Below the pieces are notes generated by a model. It had not been told where the DNA came from and did not search any database. It saw only the letters and a program-made list of their open reading frames with translations. Of a stretch of 64,000 bases of DNA, positions 1 to 11,740 are shown piece after piece. The DNA comes from Apodemus sylvaticus (lineage: Eukaryota; Chordata; Mammalia; Rodentia; Muridae). The position numbers were made by a program, and so were the translations under genes. The stretch is taken from the NCBI RefSeq assembly GCF_947179515.1, contig NC_067481.1, positions 83,528,015 through 83,592,014 of the forward strand, read 5' to 3'. The first letter of the stretch is position 1; every line of letters starts with the position of its first letter.

Positions 1-347
1 CACTGTGTAAATATACCACATTTTCTGTATCCATTCCTCCTTTGAGGGACATCTGGGTTCTTTCCAGCTTCTGGCTATTATAAATAAGGCTACTATGAAC
101 ATAATGGAGCATGTGTCTTTATTGCATGCCGGGGAATCCTTTGGGTATATGCCCAGGAGTGGTATAGCAGGGTCCTCTAGAAGTGTCATGTCCAGTTTTC
201 TGAGGAACCGCCAGACTAATTTCCAAAGTGGTTGTACCATCTTACAGTCCCACCAGCAGTGGAGGAGTGTTCCTCTTTCTCCACATCCTTGCCAACACCT
301 GCTGTCTCCTGAGTTTTTTGACCTTAGACATTCTGACTGGATTAGCA
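1..347 (-). mobile_element. L1 (LINE-1) fragment, ORF2 C-terminal region, cut by window edge
   Basis: The reverse complement encodes the last part of L1 ORF2. The same stretch recurs, also antisense, at about 24850-25200 and 29150-29590, and in sense at 15235-15700. The plus-strand reading beginning at 95 is an antisense shadow of ORF2, not a gene. The 3' side, with 3' UTR and A-tail, lies outside the window. Similarity fades near 345. It is a dead, truncated copy; no function is inferred. Confidence 0.9.
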
Positions 348-761
348 CCTCATCTTAAAGCAAAGTTCTATATGTGCAGGAACTGCTCCATACCAACTGT
401 TCTAACTCCCAGCCTGCCAGTTGAAGTCACAGGAAGAAAACGGGACACATTGAAAAGTGTCCTAACTTTTCTTTCTAACTTCTTTCTAAAAGGTTGCTTA
501 TAAAAGTTTTATAAGAAAAGGGGAGTCAGGGAATTAAGTAAAAAATTAATTACTAGAACCCTTTCCCTCTGGTCTAGATACTTGTTCCTTGTCAGGCTAA
601 GGAGAAGTTCGGAGCAATAAACTTCTATCGAACTTGGAAAGAAGAGTCACACAGAAGGAAAAACTTACACATGCAAAAATGGAATGAACTCACATAAATT
701 CAAATACAGATTCATGCATAAACATTCATAAATCTGCACTTGAACCATTTGGGCCTGGCTT

Positions 762-776
762 TCATACTATCTCATA
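762..776. repeat. Left target-site duplication of B2 insertion
   Basis: The 15-mer TCATACTATCTCATA is repeated exactly at 891-905, on the far side of the B2 sequence. This is the signature of L1-mediated target-primed insertion. Confidence 0.85.
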
Positions 777-890
777 GGGATCTGCGGAGATGGCTCAGCG
801 GTTAAGAGCACCCACTGCTCTTCCGAAGGTCCTGAGTTCAATTCCCAGCAACCACATGGGTGCTCACAACCATCTGTACAGTGCATGTAC
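777..890 (+). mobile_element. B2 SINE, short and without A-tail
   Basis: This is the tRNA-derived head of a B2 SINE. It shows the A-box-like GGCTCAGCGGTTAAGAGCA segment, the B-box-like GAGTTCAATTCC segment, and the following AACCACATGG and CTCACAACCATCTGTA body. Full B2 elements are nearly 200 bp and end in an A-rich tail. Here the element stops after about 114 bp and runs straight into the right copy of a perfect 15-bp target duplication. The truncation therefore seems to have happened at insertion, not later. B2 elements can carry an RNA polymerase III promoter; whether this copy is active cannot be told. Confidence 0.88.
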
Positions 891-904
891 TCATACTATC
901 TCAT

Positions 905-905
<1 letters not shown>
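891..905. repeat. Right target-site duplication of B2 insertion
   Basis: This is an exact copy of 762-776. It adjoins the truncated B2 end directly, with no intervening poly(A). Confidence 0.85.

Positions 906-907
<2 letters not shown>

Positions 908-961
<54 letters not shown>
908..961. repeat. (AC)n microsatellite
   Basis: An uninterrupted AC dinucleotide run of about 53 bp lies just right of the B2 target duplication. It is a length-polymorphic, Z-DNA-prone tract typical of rodent genomes. Confidence 0.97.
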
Positions 962-962
<1 letters not shown>

Positions 963-1017
963 TTATATATGTGTATGGAATAAGACTCCAATCACCAGTG
1001 CAGAAATGACTCATTCT

Positions 1018-1459
1018 TATGGGAGACAAGACTGTGGGAAACCAGACCTTCTTCGACAGCTCCCACCCTGAGAATCCACTGACCCTTTGTTGGAAGCCGA
1101 CCCACTCTCTCCTTCACACAAGGCTGATCGTGAGAACCAACTGATCCTTATCTTGGCTGAACACCTGGCGTTGTTTAGGCGGAACCAGAATTCCAGAAAA
1201 ACTGCAAGATGTTTCAAGCCTGGAATCAGCATCTGCCCTAGATGTCCTTCCCTCTTTCTGTGCCTTTAATCATTCTCCCTCAGCCCCTCCCTATTTCTTC
1301 TCACTGTGTGCTTATAACCAGGTTTTCAGCCTTTCATTAAACAGACCTTGACAACCCTTTTCTTGGGCTTGGTCCCTTTTCTCGCCCATTTCTCTTTCAA
1401 GCTCGGTCCTCCTAGACTCCCCCTGTCCCCCCAATAACTAGGTCCCGTGGGACGGGATA
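1018..1459 (+). mobile_element. Candidate solo LTR, ERVK-like, with 6-bp target duplication
   Basis: The segment has LTR-like organisation. It begins TATGGGAG, close to the usual TGTGGGAG, and has a U3-like part. A CATTAAA polyadenylation-type signal near 1335 is followed by a C/T-rich U5-like stretch ending in GGGACGGGATA. CATTCT occurs immediately before (1012-1017) and after (1460-1465), a 6-bp duplication typical of ERVK-type integration. The terminal dinucleotides are not a perfect TG..CA, so mutated ends must be assumed. I cannot name the subfamily. Short antisense frames here are not supported as genes. Confidence 0.5.
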
Positions 1460-1465
1460 CATTCT

Positions 1466-3684
1466 GGATGAAAAATGACCTCTAATGTTTATTGCATAAA
1501 TAAAGAAAAATCTTCTATAATTTTGTGGCTAAATGAGTTAAAACCAAGTCCTTAAGAAGAAAGCTTTGCTCTCTTTAGTAAGACTAACCCTGTCTTGCTA
1601 CTAAGAAAAGACCTGTTCGGTCCCATGTTCTCTCTGCAGCTTCTTTTTTTTTTTCCCTTTGCATTTTGCATATTGCTTTCTTAATTTTTAAAGTCTTATA
1701 GTTTCTATATTTCTACTGGTACTTTCAAAGACTTACTGTAATGGTAGTGAGTAATATTTCTATATTATTACTTCTAACCTTGTTCTCTCCTCCTGCTCTG
1801 ATATAACAGTGCTCTTACTTCCAATGCCTTTATTTCTAAGTTATTCTTAAGTTTTGTCTAAATGATCTCTTTTGCTCTTTGTCTTCAGCACTTATGCATC
1901 TTTCAGAATACATGATTACATGGTAGAAAGTTTATTACAAGTTTACACATAGATTCTAATCATAAATTGAATAAGAAGTTTACAACAGAGAATATTTACA
2001 TGCATATCCAGTAGGAATATTTGACTGGCTAAAGATTCATCACCTGTCACTAACTCTACAGCTTCATGGAGAATTAAAAAATTGTTTATTTTGTGAGTAA
2101 GGTATTAGTGAAGTTTCATATACATAAACCGAGTCAATGTTTTATCAACCGTCATAGCACATTTAGTAAATCCTCAGTTCCCTTTTTATGACCTTTGGTT
2201 AACAACCTCTTGGAATGTGCTCTATGTTGTAGATGCCTAATTGCTATCTCAGAAGCAATTAACTCATGTCACTTGAACACTGGCAGAGTTCTTGATGCAG
2301 TTTTGACATGAAAAATTATATTAATATCAGTCCTATTATAAAAGCACTTAATCATTACTAATATAATTTTAGGAATTCTTATAAGATCATCACTAATAAT
2401 TAAGATATTATCTTTTTGTCTTTATAGCATCATTACAAGACAGTATGACTTCATTGTTCTGCAGAAATCTGCTCAAAAGGGTAGTCTATTACCTAATGGT
2501 TATAAGATATATATATATATGTATATATATATAATCACAGGAAAAGCATATTAATATCAGGAACCTTTCCTAGAATCATTAGAGCTCAATAATATTAGAC
2601 CAATCTATGAGAAATGATGATGAGTTTTGAACATAAAAAGAATGCTAGGATGCTGAAATAAGACACTAATAGTACATTACAGTAGAAGATTAAGAGATCA
2701 GAATGCTGAGAAATATGAATAGTGAGACTTTGGCTCCTGACTGTTGAAAACTGGCCTGTAGGCAGTTCCTTCAATCTGGTAAAGAAACTAGCTACCTTCT
2801 GCCCTTCTGCTATGAATTTGTTTGAGATTACCCTATCCTAAACCAACTTTCTCTTTCTATTAAAATGTTTTACAACATATTAGATTCAGTCCATGTATCT
2901 GCAAAATTCAAAGAGATGCATTGTCTCTAAGCTGATTGGTTCTTGGAAAAAATGTCACCAGAGGTTGACCAAATAGAAAGATTATGAAAAATACTGACAA
3001 GGACCTTAAAAAATCTCAGAATTTTCTCCAAATTACAGCCTTTTTCAGGACATGCTAGCATTATATGATAGTATACAACTTTCCCAAAGATTTATCTGAG
3101 AACATGAGATTCAGAACCAGGTCTCTTATCACCTTCAATGTTGTCCTTTTCTCTGTAATCAAAGAAATCAAAGAAAACATGGACTTGAAATAATCAAGGA
3201 AACATAGGGAAAAGGAAAATTATGGGCTACCAATGCTCTGTGAGTTCAAAAATTAAAGGTGCAAATACCTAAAATTTAGGTTGACAGAAACAAGATTTTG
3301 GGACTTGGTGGCAGGGGAAAGGATATGTGGCACATTAGTGGGTAATCCACAGAATAACTTCTAGAAAAGCTTTCTCACTAATGTTGAGAAAGAAACCAAA
3401 CATTAATGTCTTAAACAGTTAATTCGATGTTTTTATATTCCAGGATAGGGAATACACAAAAGCTTCCAGAAATATCTAAACAATCCTAATCAGAAAGGCA
3501 GAGCTACTCCCAGACTCATGTGAAAGTAGACATATGCTCCTTAAGGGATGAAGTTAAGTTAATTTTCTGAATATTTCTAACAAGTCTTTCTTTCTTCCCT
3601 TGTTTTAAGCATATGGTATAACTTTCTATCATACAAAATTTTGCAAGTGATACTTGTTAAGCTTGGTGAATCAGTGAAACACTG
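1466..3684. other. Unique AT-rich sequence, no gene seen
   Basis: I saw no reading frame of significance and no repeat I can name, apart from a short TA tract at 2507-2533. It could be intronic or intergenic. Confidence 0.6.
2507..2533. repeat. (TA)n tract
   Basis: An alternating AT/TA run with one interrupting G, about 27 bp. It is self-complementary. Confidence 0.9.
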
Positions 3685-3753
<69 letters not shown>

Positions 3754-3760
3754 ATCTATC
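3685..3760. repeat. (TCTA)n tetranucleotide microsatellite
   Basis: Two pure TCTA blocks are separated by a TCA slip, together about 76 bp. Repeat residues dominate the small frame running through it, so that frame is not a gene. Confidence 0.96.
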
Positions 3761-4277
3761 TTCTTTTCCTCTTTGTACACACTTGATTTAAAGTGTCAAC
3801 AGCCAATTTTTTTCAGTTCTTCACAGTAATCTACAAAACATTTTTATGATGAACAAGAGCTAGGGATAAAAAAAAAAAGCAACAGTAATACACTTCCTGG
3901 ATGATGTTACGCCATATTTATGAGTCCAAAATTGGGAAAAATAAAAAGACTTCTGCCCTTACAGTCTGCATAAAAGATAAAAACAGGCAAAATGGACTAG
4001 AACTGTGGTTGTAGTGGCAGTGATCATGTAAAATAGACATGAACCATTTCATGTGCAGCTCCTAGGATAAAATGAGACATTGGTTTTGATCCTTTCAAAA
4101 CATAAATAACTTCCATAGATAAAATCTACTCAGAAGAAAAACAAAATAGAAGACCTCAGGTGTCAGAAGAACACCTGAGTCTTGTCATACTCAAGATGTT
4201 GAACAAAATAATCAGTTCTTTACCCCAAGGTATCAAGCTCCGGAGTCAGGATATCTCTATCTGTGGATAAGGCTATC

Positions 4278-4664
4278 TGTCTTTGTTAGGGTTACTATTG
4301 CTGTGATGTAACACCATGACCAAAAGAAACTTGGGGGAAAGAGTTTATTTGCTCACTGTTCCATTTAAGAGTTCATTATAAAAGGTACTTAAAGTAGGAA
4401 CTTTGGGGCAGGAGCTGATGCAGAAGCTACTCAAGTGTGTTGTTTAGTGGCTTGTTCCTTGTGGCTTTCTCAATCTGCTTTCTTATAAAATCCAGAACCA
4501 CCAGTCTAGGGACTGTACCACCCACAATGAGCTGGGCCCTCCCCACTGATCACCATTAAAGCAAATGCCCTTAAAAATCTGATAATATGCATTTTCTGAA
4601 TTGAGGCTCCCTTCTCTCTGATGATTCTAGATTGTGTCAAGTTGACCAAAAACTTGCCACTACA
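4278..4664 (-). mobile_element. ERVL-MaLR LTR (MT type), reverse orientation
   Basis: Read on the minus strand, the segment starts TGTAGTGGCAAG, contains the usual TCAACTTGACACAA block and ends in AACCCTAACAAAGACA. These are the hallmarks of rodent MT-family MaLR LTRs, and the intact copy at 63554-63951 shares both ends. The length (~390 bp) fits a whole LTR. I found no convincing 5-bp target duplication, so it is an old copy. It is probably a solo LTR; no MaLR internal region is visible beside it. Confidence 0.75.
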
Positions 4665-5283
4665 ATAACTTTATCTGAAATTGTCAATTACTCTCAAAGA
4701 AAAGAGAAATGACATCTCAGCAAGCATCCTTCCTTTCCCTGCCAAAGAGGTCAATGCCAGAGTATAATCATCTCACAGAGTGTTCTATCTGGATTAAACT
4801 TAAGAAAGTAGACATATTGAAGGTCAAGTCAAAGTTTATCCGCATCATATGTAGATTTCAAGTTTATAAAGTTATTTAATATTATGCATCTGGATGTGCA
4901 GGCTAAGGCCAGATTTATATCTGAGCATTGAATTGCTTTCAAGAACCCTGTTTTCCTTATAGATGAACCTTGAAGAAATCAAGAATTTTCTGAAGACAAG
5001 AATTACTTTATGGAATTATAGAGATCAAATAATGTGATCTTACTGAAATATCAAAAATTACTTAATGAAAATATCAACAACAACAACAACAAAAAAGGCC
5101 AAAATCTAGCTCTGGAAAATTCTGGTTTCAGTTGTATTGATTTAGTACTGTTATCATTTTATTTTAATTTGAACATATTCTCTATCACTCCCCAAAACTG
5201 TGGTTTTTAGAAAAATTAAGTGACCCTTTATTTCTTTTCCTATTGCATGTTATCCCAATGTTTAGCATAAACATACAAGAATT
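4665..5283. other. Unique sequence, no gene seen
   Basis: AT-rich, with a short CAA run near 5077. No coding frame, RNA gene or repeat could be identified. Confidence 0.5.
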
Positions 5284-5385
5284 TTTACTTATTTATTTAT
5301 TTTATTTACATTGCAGCTATTGTCACCACTTCTGGGACCCACCCCCCACAGTTCCTCATCCCATTCCTCTCTACCACCACCCCTT

Positions 5386-5416
5386 CACCACCACCACCAC
5401 CACCACCACCACCACC
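5386..5416. repeat. (CAC)n trinucleotide tract
   Basis: A CAC/ACC run within the L1 3' UTR-like segment, followed by a C-rich stretch. The Thr/Pro-rich frame across it is a by-product. Confidence 0.93.
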
Positions 5417-6565
5417 CCTCCCCCCCCGCAACTTGGAGAGGGTGCTTCCCCCACTAACAGGCCTCTGGCTTCCCTGAGGTCTCAAGTTTCTCTAGGATTA
5501 AGCACATCATCTCCCACAGAGGGCAGACCAGGAAGTAAATCCTCTGCTATATAGATGCCAGGGGCATCAGAGAAGCCCTTGCATGCTGACTGGTTGATGG
5601 CTCAGTCTCTGGTAGTTCCCAGATTTGGGGGTTAGTTGATACTGCTGGCCTTCTTATAGGATACCCTTCCCCTTATGGTTCTTCAATCCTTCCCCTAATT
5701 CAACCATAGGGGTCCCTGGCATCAATTTGAGTTTTTGATCTTAGCTATTCTGATTGGTGTAAGGTAGAATCTGAAGACCATTTTAATTTGCATTTTTTTG
5801 AAGACTAAGGACTTTAGACATTTCTTTAAGTACCTTTTGACCATTTGTGATTTCTCTGTTGAGAATTCTTCCAATTCTGTACCCAATTTTTTAACTCTGT
5901 TATTTGGTATTTTTTATAAGTTAACTTCTTAACTTCTTTATATATTTTGGACATTAGCCCTCTATCAGATGTAGGGTTAGTCAAGATTTTTTTTCCCAAT
6001 GTGTAGGTGACCAATTTGTCCTATTGACAGTGTTTTGTGCATTCAGAAGTTTTTCAGTTTCATGAGGTTCTATTTATCAATTGTTGATTTTAGAGCCTAG
6101 GCAATTGATGCTCTCTCTCTGTTCAAGAAGTTTTCCCCTGTGCCAATGAGTTCGAGGTTCTTTCTTACAATCCCTTTTATTAGATTCAGTATATCTGGTT
6201 TTATTTTGAGGTCTTAGATCTTCTTGGACTTGAACTTCGGGCATGGTGATAAATATTGTTATATTTTCCTTCTTCTGCATACAGACTGACAGTTACTATT
6301 TATTGAAGATACTTCAATACAACAGCATTTATTGAAGATACTTTCTTTTATCCACTGTATGTGTTTGGCTTCTTTGTCAAAGATCAAGAGTCCATAGGTA
6401 ATTGGGTTTATTTCTGGGTCTTCAATTATATTCCATTGAGCAACTTGTCTTTCTCTATATGAATATTATGCTGTTTTTATCACTATTGCTTTGTAGTACA
6501 TCTTGAGTTCAGGAATGGTAAATAACACAGAATATCTTTTGTTGATGAGAATTAATTTCACTATG

Positions 6566-6623
6566 CTGGTTTTGTTTTATTTTGTTTTGTTTTGGTTTTT
6601 TTTTTTGTTTTGTTTTGTTTTGT
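6566..6623. repeat. (TTTTG)n low-complexity tract
   Basis: Irregular TTTTG/TTTGT repeats with a T9 run lie inside the minus-strand L1. They interrupt ORF2-like sequence, so they expanded after the element died. Confidence 0.9.
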
Positions 6624-6828
6624 TTCTCCATATGAAGTTGAAAATTGTCCTTTCCATGTCTTTGAAGAATCATTTGTGAATTTTGAAAGGGATGGCATTG
6701 AATCTATAGATTGCTTTTGATAAGATGGCAAATTTCATTATGTTAATCCCACCAATTTATGAGCATGGGAGGACTTTCCATCTTCTGTGGTCTTCTTTGA
6801 TTTCTTTCCTCAGGGTTTTGCAGTTCCT

Positions 6829-7022
6829 TTTTTTGAGTATAGAATAATGTTTATTTAGGGCATGGGGAGGGGAGTGAAGAGAGTAGTAGTAGCAGAGAAA
6901 AGCATAGAGAAAGAGAGAGTAGAGAAGTAGAGTCTGGCCAAGACCACATGGAGGGAGGGAAGAGGGAAGGGAGACCTTGAGAGGGCAAGAGAGAACAAGA
7001 GAGCCAAGAAGCAAGAACAGGA
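6829..7022 (-). mobile_element. Nested 194-bp retroposon inside the L1, unclassified
   Basis: L1 ORF2-like sequence breaks off at 6828 and resumes at 7023. The break is flanked by TTTGCAGTTCCT (6817-6828) and TTTGAAGTTCCT (7023-7034), an 11/12 match that looks like a target duplication. On the minus strand the insert is a C/T-rich sequence ending CCCATGCCCTAAATAAACA and then an A-run. It thus has a polyadenylation signal and tail, as in a retrotransposed RNA. The two minus-strand small frames crossing it are not conserved genes. I cannot identify the source transcript. Confidence 0.6.
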
Positions 7023-8163
7023 TTTGAAGTTCCTATTATACAGATCTTTCACTTGCTTGGTAAGTGTTACACCAAGATATTTTGTATTATGTATGACTAT
7101 TGTAAAAGGTGTCGTTTCCCGATTTTTTCCCTCAGCCTAATTGTCATTTGTATAAAAGAGGACTACTGATTTGTTTGAGTTAATTTTGTATCCTGACACT
7201 TTGCTGTAGTTATCATTTGTGGGAGTTCTCTGGTGGAATTTTGGGGACCTCTCATGTATAGTATTATATCATCTGTAAATAGTGATACTTTGACTTCTCT
7301 CTTTTTAATTTGTATACCCTTGATTTCCTTTTGTTGTCTAATTATTCTGCCTAGAACTTCATGTACTATATTAAATAGATAGGGAGAGTGTGAGCAACCT
7401 AATCTTGTCCATTATTTCAGGGTGATTGCTTCTAGTTTCACCTGATTTAATTTGATGTTGGCTGTTGGTTTGCTATGCATTGCTTTTATTATGTTTAGGT
7501 ATGTGCCATAAATTTCTAATCTCTCCAAGATTTTTAGCATGAAGTGATGTTGTATTTTGGTGAAGGTTTTGTTCAGCATCTAATGTGATGATAATGTGAC
7601 ATTTTTCTTTGCATTTGTTTATATAGTGGATTACTTTGATGGATTTTTGTAAATTGAACCATTCCTTCATTCCTGGGATAAAGCCTACTTGATCATGGTG
7701 AATGATGATTTTGATGTTGTCTTGGATTTGATTTGTGAGAATTTTTTGGTATTTTGCATCTATATTCTTAAATGAAATGGGTCTACTTCATTGTTGGGTC
7801 TTTGTGTGATTTAGGTATTAGAGGAACTGTGGTTTCATAGAATGAATTAGGAAGTCTTCCTTCTGTTTATATTTTGTGGAATAGTTTGAGCAGTATTAGT
7901 ATTAGCTCTTTGTTGGAGGTCTAGTAGAATTCTGCACTAAAACCATATCTGGCTCTGGCTTTTTTTTTTTGGTTGGATCTGGGCTTTTATTTTTATGTTT
8001 TTAATGACTATTTCTATTTCCTTATGGGCTATAGGACTTATTAAATAGTTTATCTGATCTTGATTTAACTTTGGTATGTTTTATCTGTCTAGAAAAATCA
8101 TCCATTTCATTTAGATTTCCAGTTTTGTTAAGTATAGGCTTTTGTTGTAGGTTCTGATTTTTT

Positions 8164-8167
<4 letters not shown>

Positions 8168-8199
<32 letters not shown>
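8168..8199. repeat. (TG)n microsatellite
   Basis: A TG run within the minus-strand L1, followed by a second small TGTGTGTG cluster at 8212-8222. Confidence 0.93.
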
Positions 8200-8200
<1 letters not shown>

Positions 8201-10690
8201 GTTTCTTTCTCTGTGTGTGTGTTAGTTTGGCTAAGGGTATATCTATCTCATCAGTTTTCTCAGAGAACTAGCTCTTGGTTTTCTTGATTCTTTGTATAGT
8301 TCTCTTTGTTTCTTCTTGGTTGATTTCAGGCCTGAGTTCGACTATTTCCTGCAGTCTACTCCTCTTTGGTATGTTTGCTTCTTTCTATTCTGGAGCTTTC
8401 AGATGTGCTGTTAAGTTGCTTGTTTTGTGATCTCTTCAATTTCTTTATGAAGGCATTTAGTGTTATGAATTTTCTTTTTAAGACCATTCTCATTGTGTCC
8501 CATAAGTTTGCGTATGTTATTTCTTCATTTTCCTTGAAATCTATAGTCTTTGAATTCTTTCTTTCTTCCCTGACCAAGTTACCATTAAGCAGTTAGTTGT
8601 TCAGTTTCCATGAGTATGTGGGCTTTCTGTTCTCTTTGTTGCTATTGAAGCCCAGCCTCACTCCATGGTGACCTAATAGACTGCATGGTACTGTTTCAAT
8701 AGGTTTGTATCTCTTGAGCCTTATTTTGTGTCCAATTATATGGTCAGTTTGGGAGAAAATTCTATGAAATGCTGAGAAGGGGTGACATTATTTGTAGAAA
8801 TATGTTAAATATATTGCTTTATGACCTCTGTTATTTTCACTGTGTCTCTGTTTAGTTTCTGTTTCACTTACCTGTCCAATGTTGAGAGTGGAATGTTAAA
8901 GTCTCCAACTATTATATGAGGTTCAATGTGTGTTTTTGAACTTTCATAAAGCTATTTTTTTATGAACGTGGATGCCCTTGCATTTGGGACATAGATGTCC
9001 AGAATTGAGACTTCCTCTTTGTCGATTTTTCCTTTGATGAACATGAAGGGTCTTTCCCCATCTCGTTTCATAAGTTTTTGGTTGACAGTCTATTTTACTG
9101 ACTATTAGAATAGCAAATTCAGCTTGCTTCTTGGGGGCATTTGTTTGGAATACTTTTCTTTCCAGTCTTTTACTCTGAGGTTATGGTTGTCTTTGTCACT
9201 GAGGTGTGTTTTTTGTATGCAGTAAAATGATGGATTCTGTTTATGTATCTAGTTAGTTAGCCTGTGTCTTTTTATTGAGAGAATTTTGTCTATTGTTGTT
9301 GAGAGTTATTAAGAATAGAATAATGTTAGTTCGTGTTATTTTAGTTGCTAGAGGTGGTGTTGTGTTTGTGTGTGCACACACATGCACATGTGTGTGATTC
9401 TATTCTTTTGAGTTTATTGTGAAATGTTTCATTTTTTATGATTTCATGGGAGTAGTTATCTTCCTTGTTTTGGAGGTTTCCTTCTATTATCTTCTGTTGG
9501 GCTAAATTAGTAGAAAGATAATATTTAAATTTGGTTTTGTCATGGAATATCTTGGTTTCTCCATTTAAGGTGATTGAGAGCTTTGCTGCATATATTATCC
9601 TTGGCTGGCATTTGTGTTCTCTTAGGGTGTGGAGGACATCTGTCCAGGATCTGTCCAGCTTTTAGAGTCTCTATTGGGAAGTCTGGTGAAATTCTAAAAA
9701 GTCTACATTTATATGTTACTTGGCCTTTTTACCTTACAACATGTAAAACTCTTTCTTTGTTCTGTGCATTTAGTGTTTTGGTTATTGTATATTGAGAATA
9801 TTTCCTATTCTAGTACAATCTATGTGGTGTTCTATAGGCTTCTTGCACATTTATGGCCATCCCTTTCTTTAGTTTAGGGAAGTTTTCTTCTATGATTTTG
9901 CTGAAGATGTCTTATGGTTCTTTGAACTGGGATTTTTCCCCCTCTTTTATTCCTAATATTTTTAGGTTTGATCTTTTCATTGTGTCCTGAATTTCCTTGA
10001 TATTCAGGGTTAGGTGCTTTTTACAGTTTGTATTTTCTTTGACCAATGTGTCAATATATACTATGATATCTTCTATGCCGAGATTCTCTCTTGTGTCTCT
10101 TATATTCTGTTTGTTATGCTTGTACCTATAGCTCCTGATTTCTTTCCTAAGTTGTTCATCTCCAGGATTGCCTCCATTTCTGCTTTGTTTATTATTTCTA
10201 TTTCCATTTTTACTTCTTGGGCCATTTTGCTCAATTCCTTCACATGCTTCAGCATATTTTCCTATATTTCTTTGAGGGATTTGTTTCCCTTTAAGGACTT
10301 GTACCTGTTTGCCTGTGTTTTCCTATATTTCTTTAAGGGTGTTATTTATATACTCCTTAAATGCCTCTATCATCTTCATCTGATGGGATTTTAGGTCATT
10401 ATCTTCCTTTTCAGGTATGTTAGGGTATCTAGGGCTTGCTGTGATGGAAGAACTGGGTTCTGATGGTACCATAGTGCATTCAGTTTTGTCACTTATGATC
10501 TTGAGCTTGCCTCTTGCTATTTTGTTACCTTTGTGTTAACTGGTCTGGGTGTCTCTGGATGGAGCTGGCCTGCTGGGAAGCAGGTAGAGCTCTGTGATCT
10601 GGGTTAGAGCTGTTCTCCTTGGAGGCAGGCAGGTTGTGTACCTTGTTACTGTAGATTTTCTTGGAGGCACACAGGTTATAGAGTATGGGA

Positions 10691-11055
10691 GGATAATGGA
10701 CCCATGGATTTTTATACAGCTTTAATTCATATAAAATACTAGGTAAAAATATAATCACTCTTATCTGTTCTAAGTTTGCTTTCTGTTTCTGTGTTTTTAG
10801 TGAGAAAAACATACTTGTCATGGATTTTAACAATGTTTTCATTTAGGTCTTTAAAGAAATGTAAAACATCTTTCATATTAAAACTTATTTAAAAAAAATT
10901 GGCATCTTGCTTAAAACAGAAGAACCCAAATGACCACTGGACTAGGCACCAATCTCATAATAATCATTTCATTAAAATTTTCTTCACTCATATTTATTTC
11001 TATCCTCCTCGGTCACTGTGCTGTCTTACTTCTCAGGCCAGCCCTCCTTGTCAAT
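10691..11055. other. Unassigned sequence between two L1s
   Basis: No gene or recognisable repeat. The overlapping short frames at 10899-11174 run into L1-derived sequence and are not supported. Confidence 0.45.
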
Positions 11056-11740
11056 GCCAGGCATTTCATTCCCATTTATGGTGTGGACCTCAAGTTAGCT
11101 GTACAAGTTTCCACTCCCACCAGCAATGGAACACTAACATTCTCATCAGCATGAGTTGTAATGTGTATTATTGACCATTCTCATTCTGCTAGGTGTAGAT
11201 CAAATCTCAAAGTGGTTTTGACTTGCATTTCCCTGATGTCTAAAGATGTCGAACATTTCTTTAAGTGTTTTTCAGCCATTTAAGATTTTTTTGTTGAGCA
11301 TTCTCTGTTTAGATCTGTAAACCATTATTAAAAATGGTATTTGGATGGTTAAAATTTCTTGAATTATTTGTCTTTTAGATATTAGCCCTATTAGATGTGG
11401 AGTTGTTAAAATATTTTCCCATTTTGTAGATTGCTGGTTTAACCTATTTACAGTGTCCTTTGTCTTACAGAAGCTGTTCGGTTTCACGAAGTTTCATTTA
11501 TTGATTATTATACTTAGTACCTGCACTATGTTCTGTTCAGGAAGCGTCCCCTGCATCAATGTGTTCAAGGCTATTCCACACATTTTCTACTATTCAGTTC
11601 AGTGCATTTTGTTTTATATTGAGATCTTTGTTTCACATGGATATGTGTTTTCTGCAGCATGATAAATATGCATCTATTTGTATTCTTCTACATGATAATA
11701 TCCAGTCAGATGAGCACCATTTGTTGAAGCCACTAATTAA
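11056..11740 (-). mobile_element. L1 fragment, ORF2 3' half, reverse orientation
   Basis: The reverse complement aligns with the ORF2 segment at about 14780-15350 of the neighbouring plus-strand L1, covering the SPCTK-like through HLKKCS-like regions. It is strongly degenerate: several stops and short deletions break every frame. It lies next to a plus-strand L1, giving an inverted L1 pair. Confidence 0.75.

Larger units (their letters stand above)
5284..10690 (-). mobile_element. Old, nearly full-length L1 (Lx-like), heavily mutated
   Basis: On the minus strand the order is: 5' UTR-like and ORF1-proximal sequence at about 10400-10690, ORF1-like sequence at about 9800-10400, ORF2 at about 5735-9300, then a 3' UTR-like region at 5284-5730. 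ORF2 blocks line up with the better preserved plus-strand copy at 11980-15800. All frames are interrupted by many stops and indels, so it encodes nothing complete. Inside it are an inserted 194-bp retroposon (6829-7022), a TTTTG tract and a TG tract. The C-terminal ORF2 sequence expected between about 5735 and the 3' UTR appears to be missing. The family name is by resemblance only. Confidence 0.8.

Noticed and set aside
95..503. Two overlapping plus-strand frames near the left edge
   Set aside because: The first is antisense to L1 ORF2; equivalent antisense frames recur in other L1 copies at 15311, 24875 and 29269. The second begins in the same antisense L1 sequence and runs on with no recognisable domain.
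3685..3760. CRISPR-like regular repetition
   Set aside because: Continuous 4-bp units without spacers: a microsatellite.
5243..5554. Thr/Pro-rich 103-codon frame
   Set aside because: Created by the CAC microsatellite and antisense L1 3' UTR.
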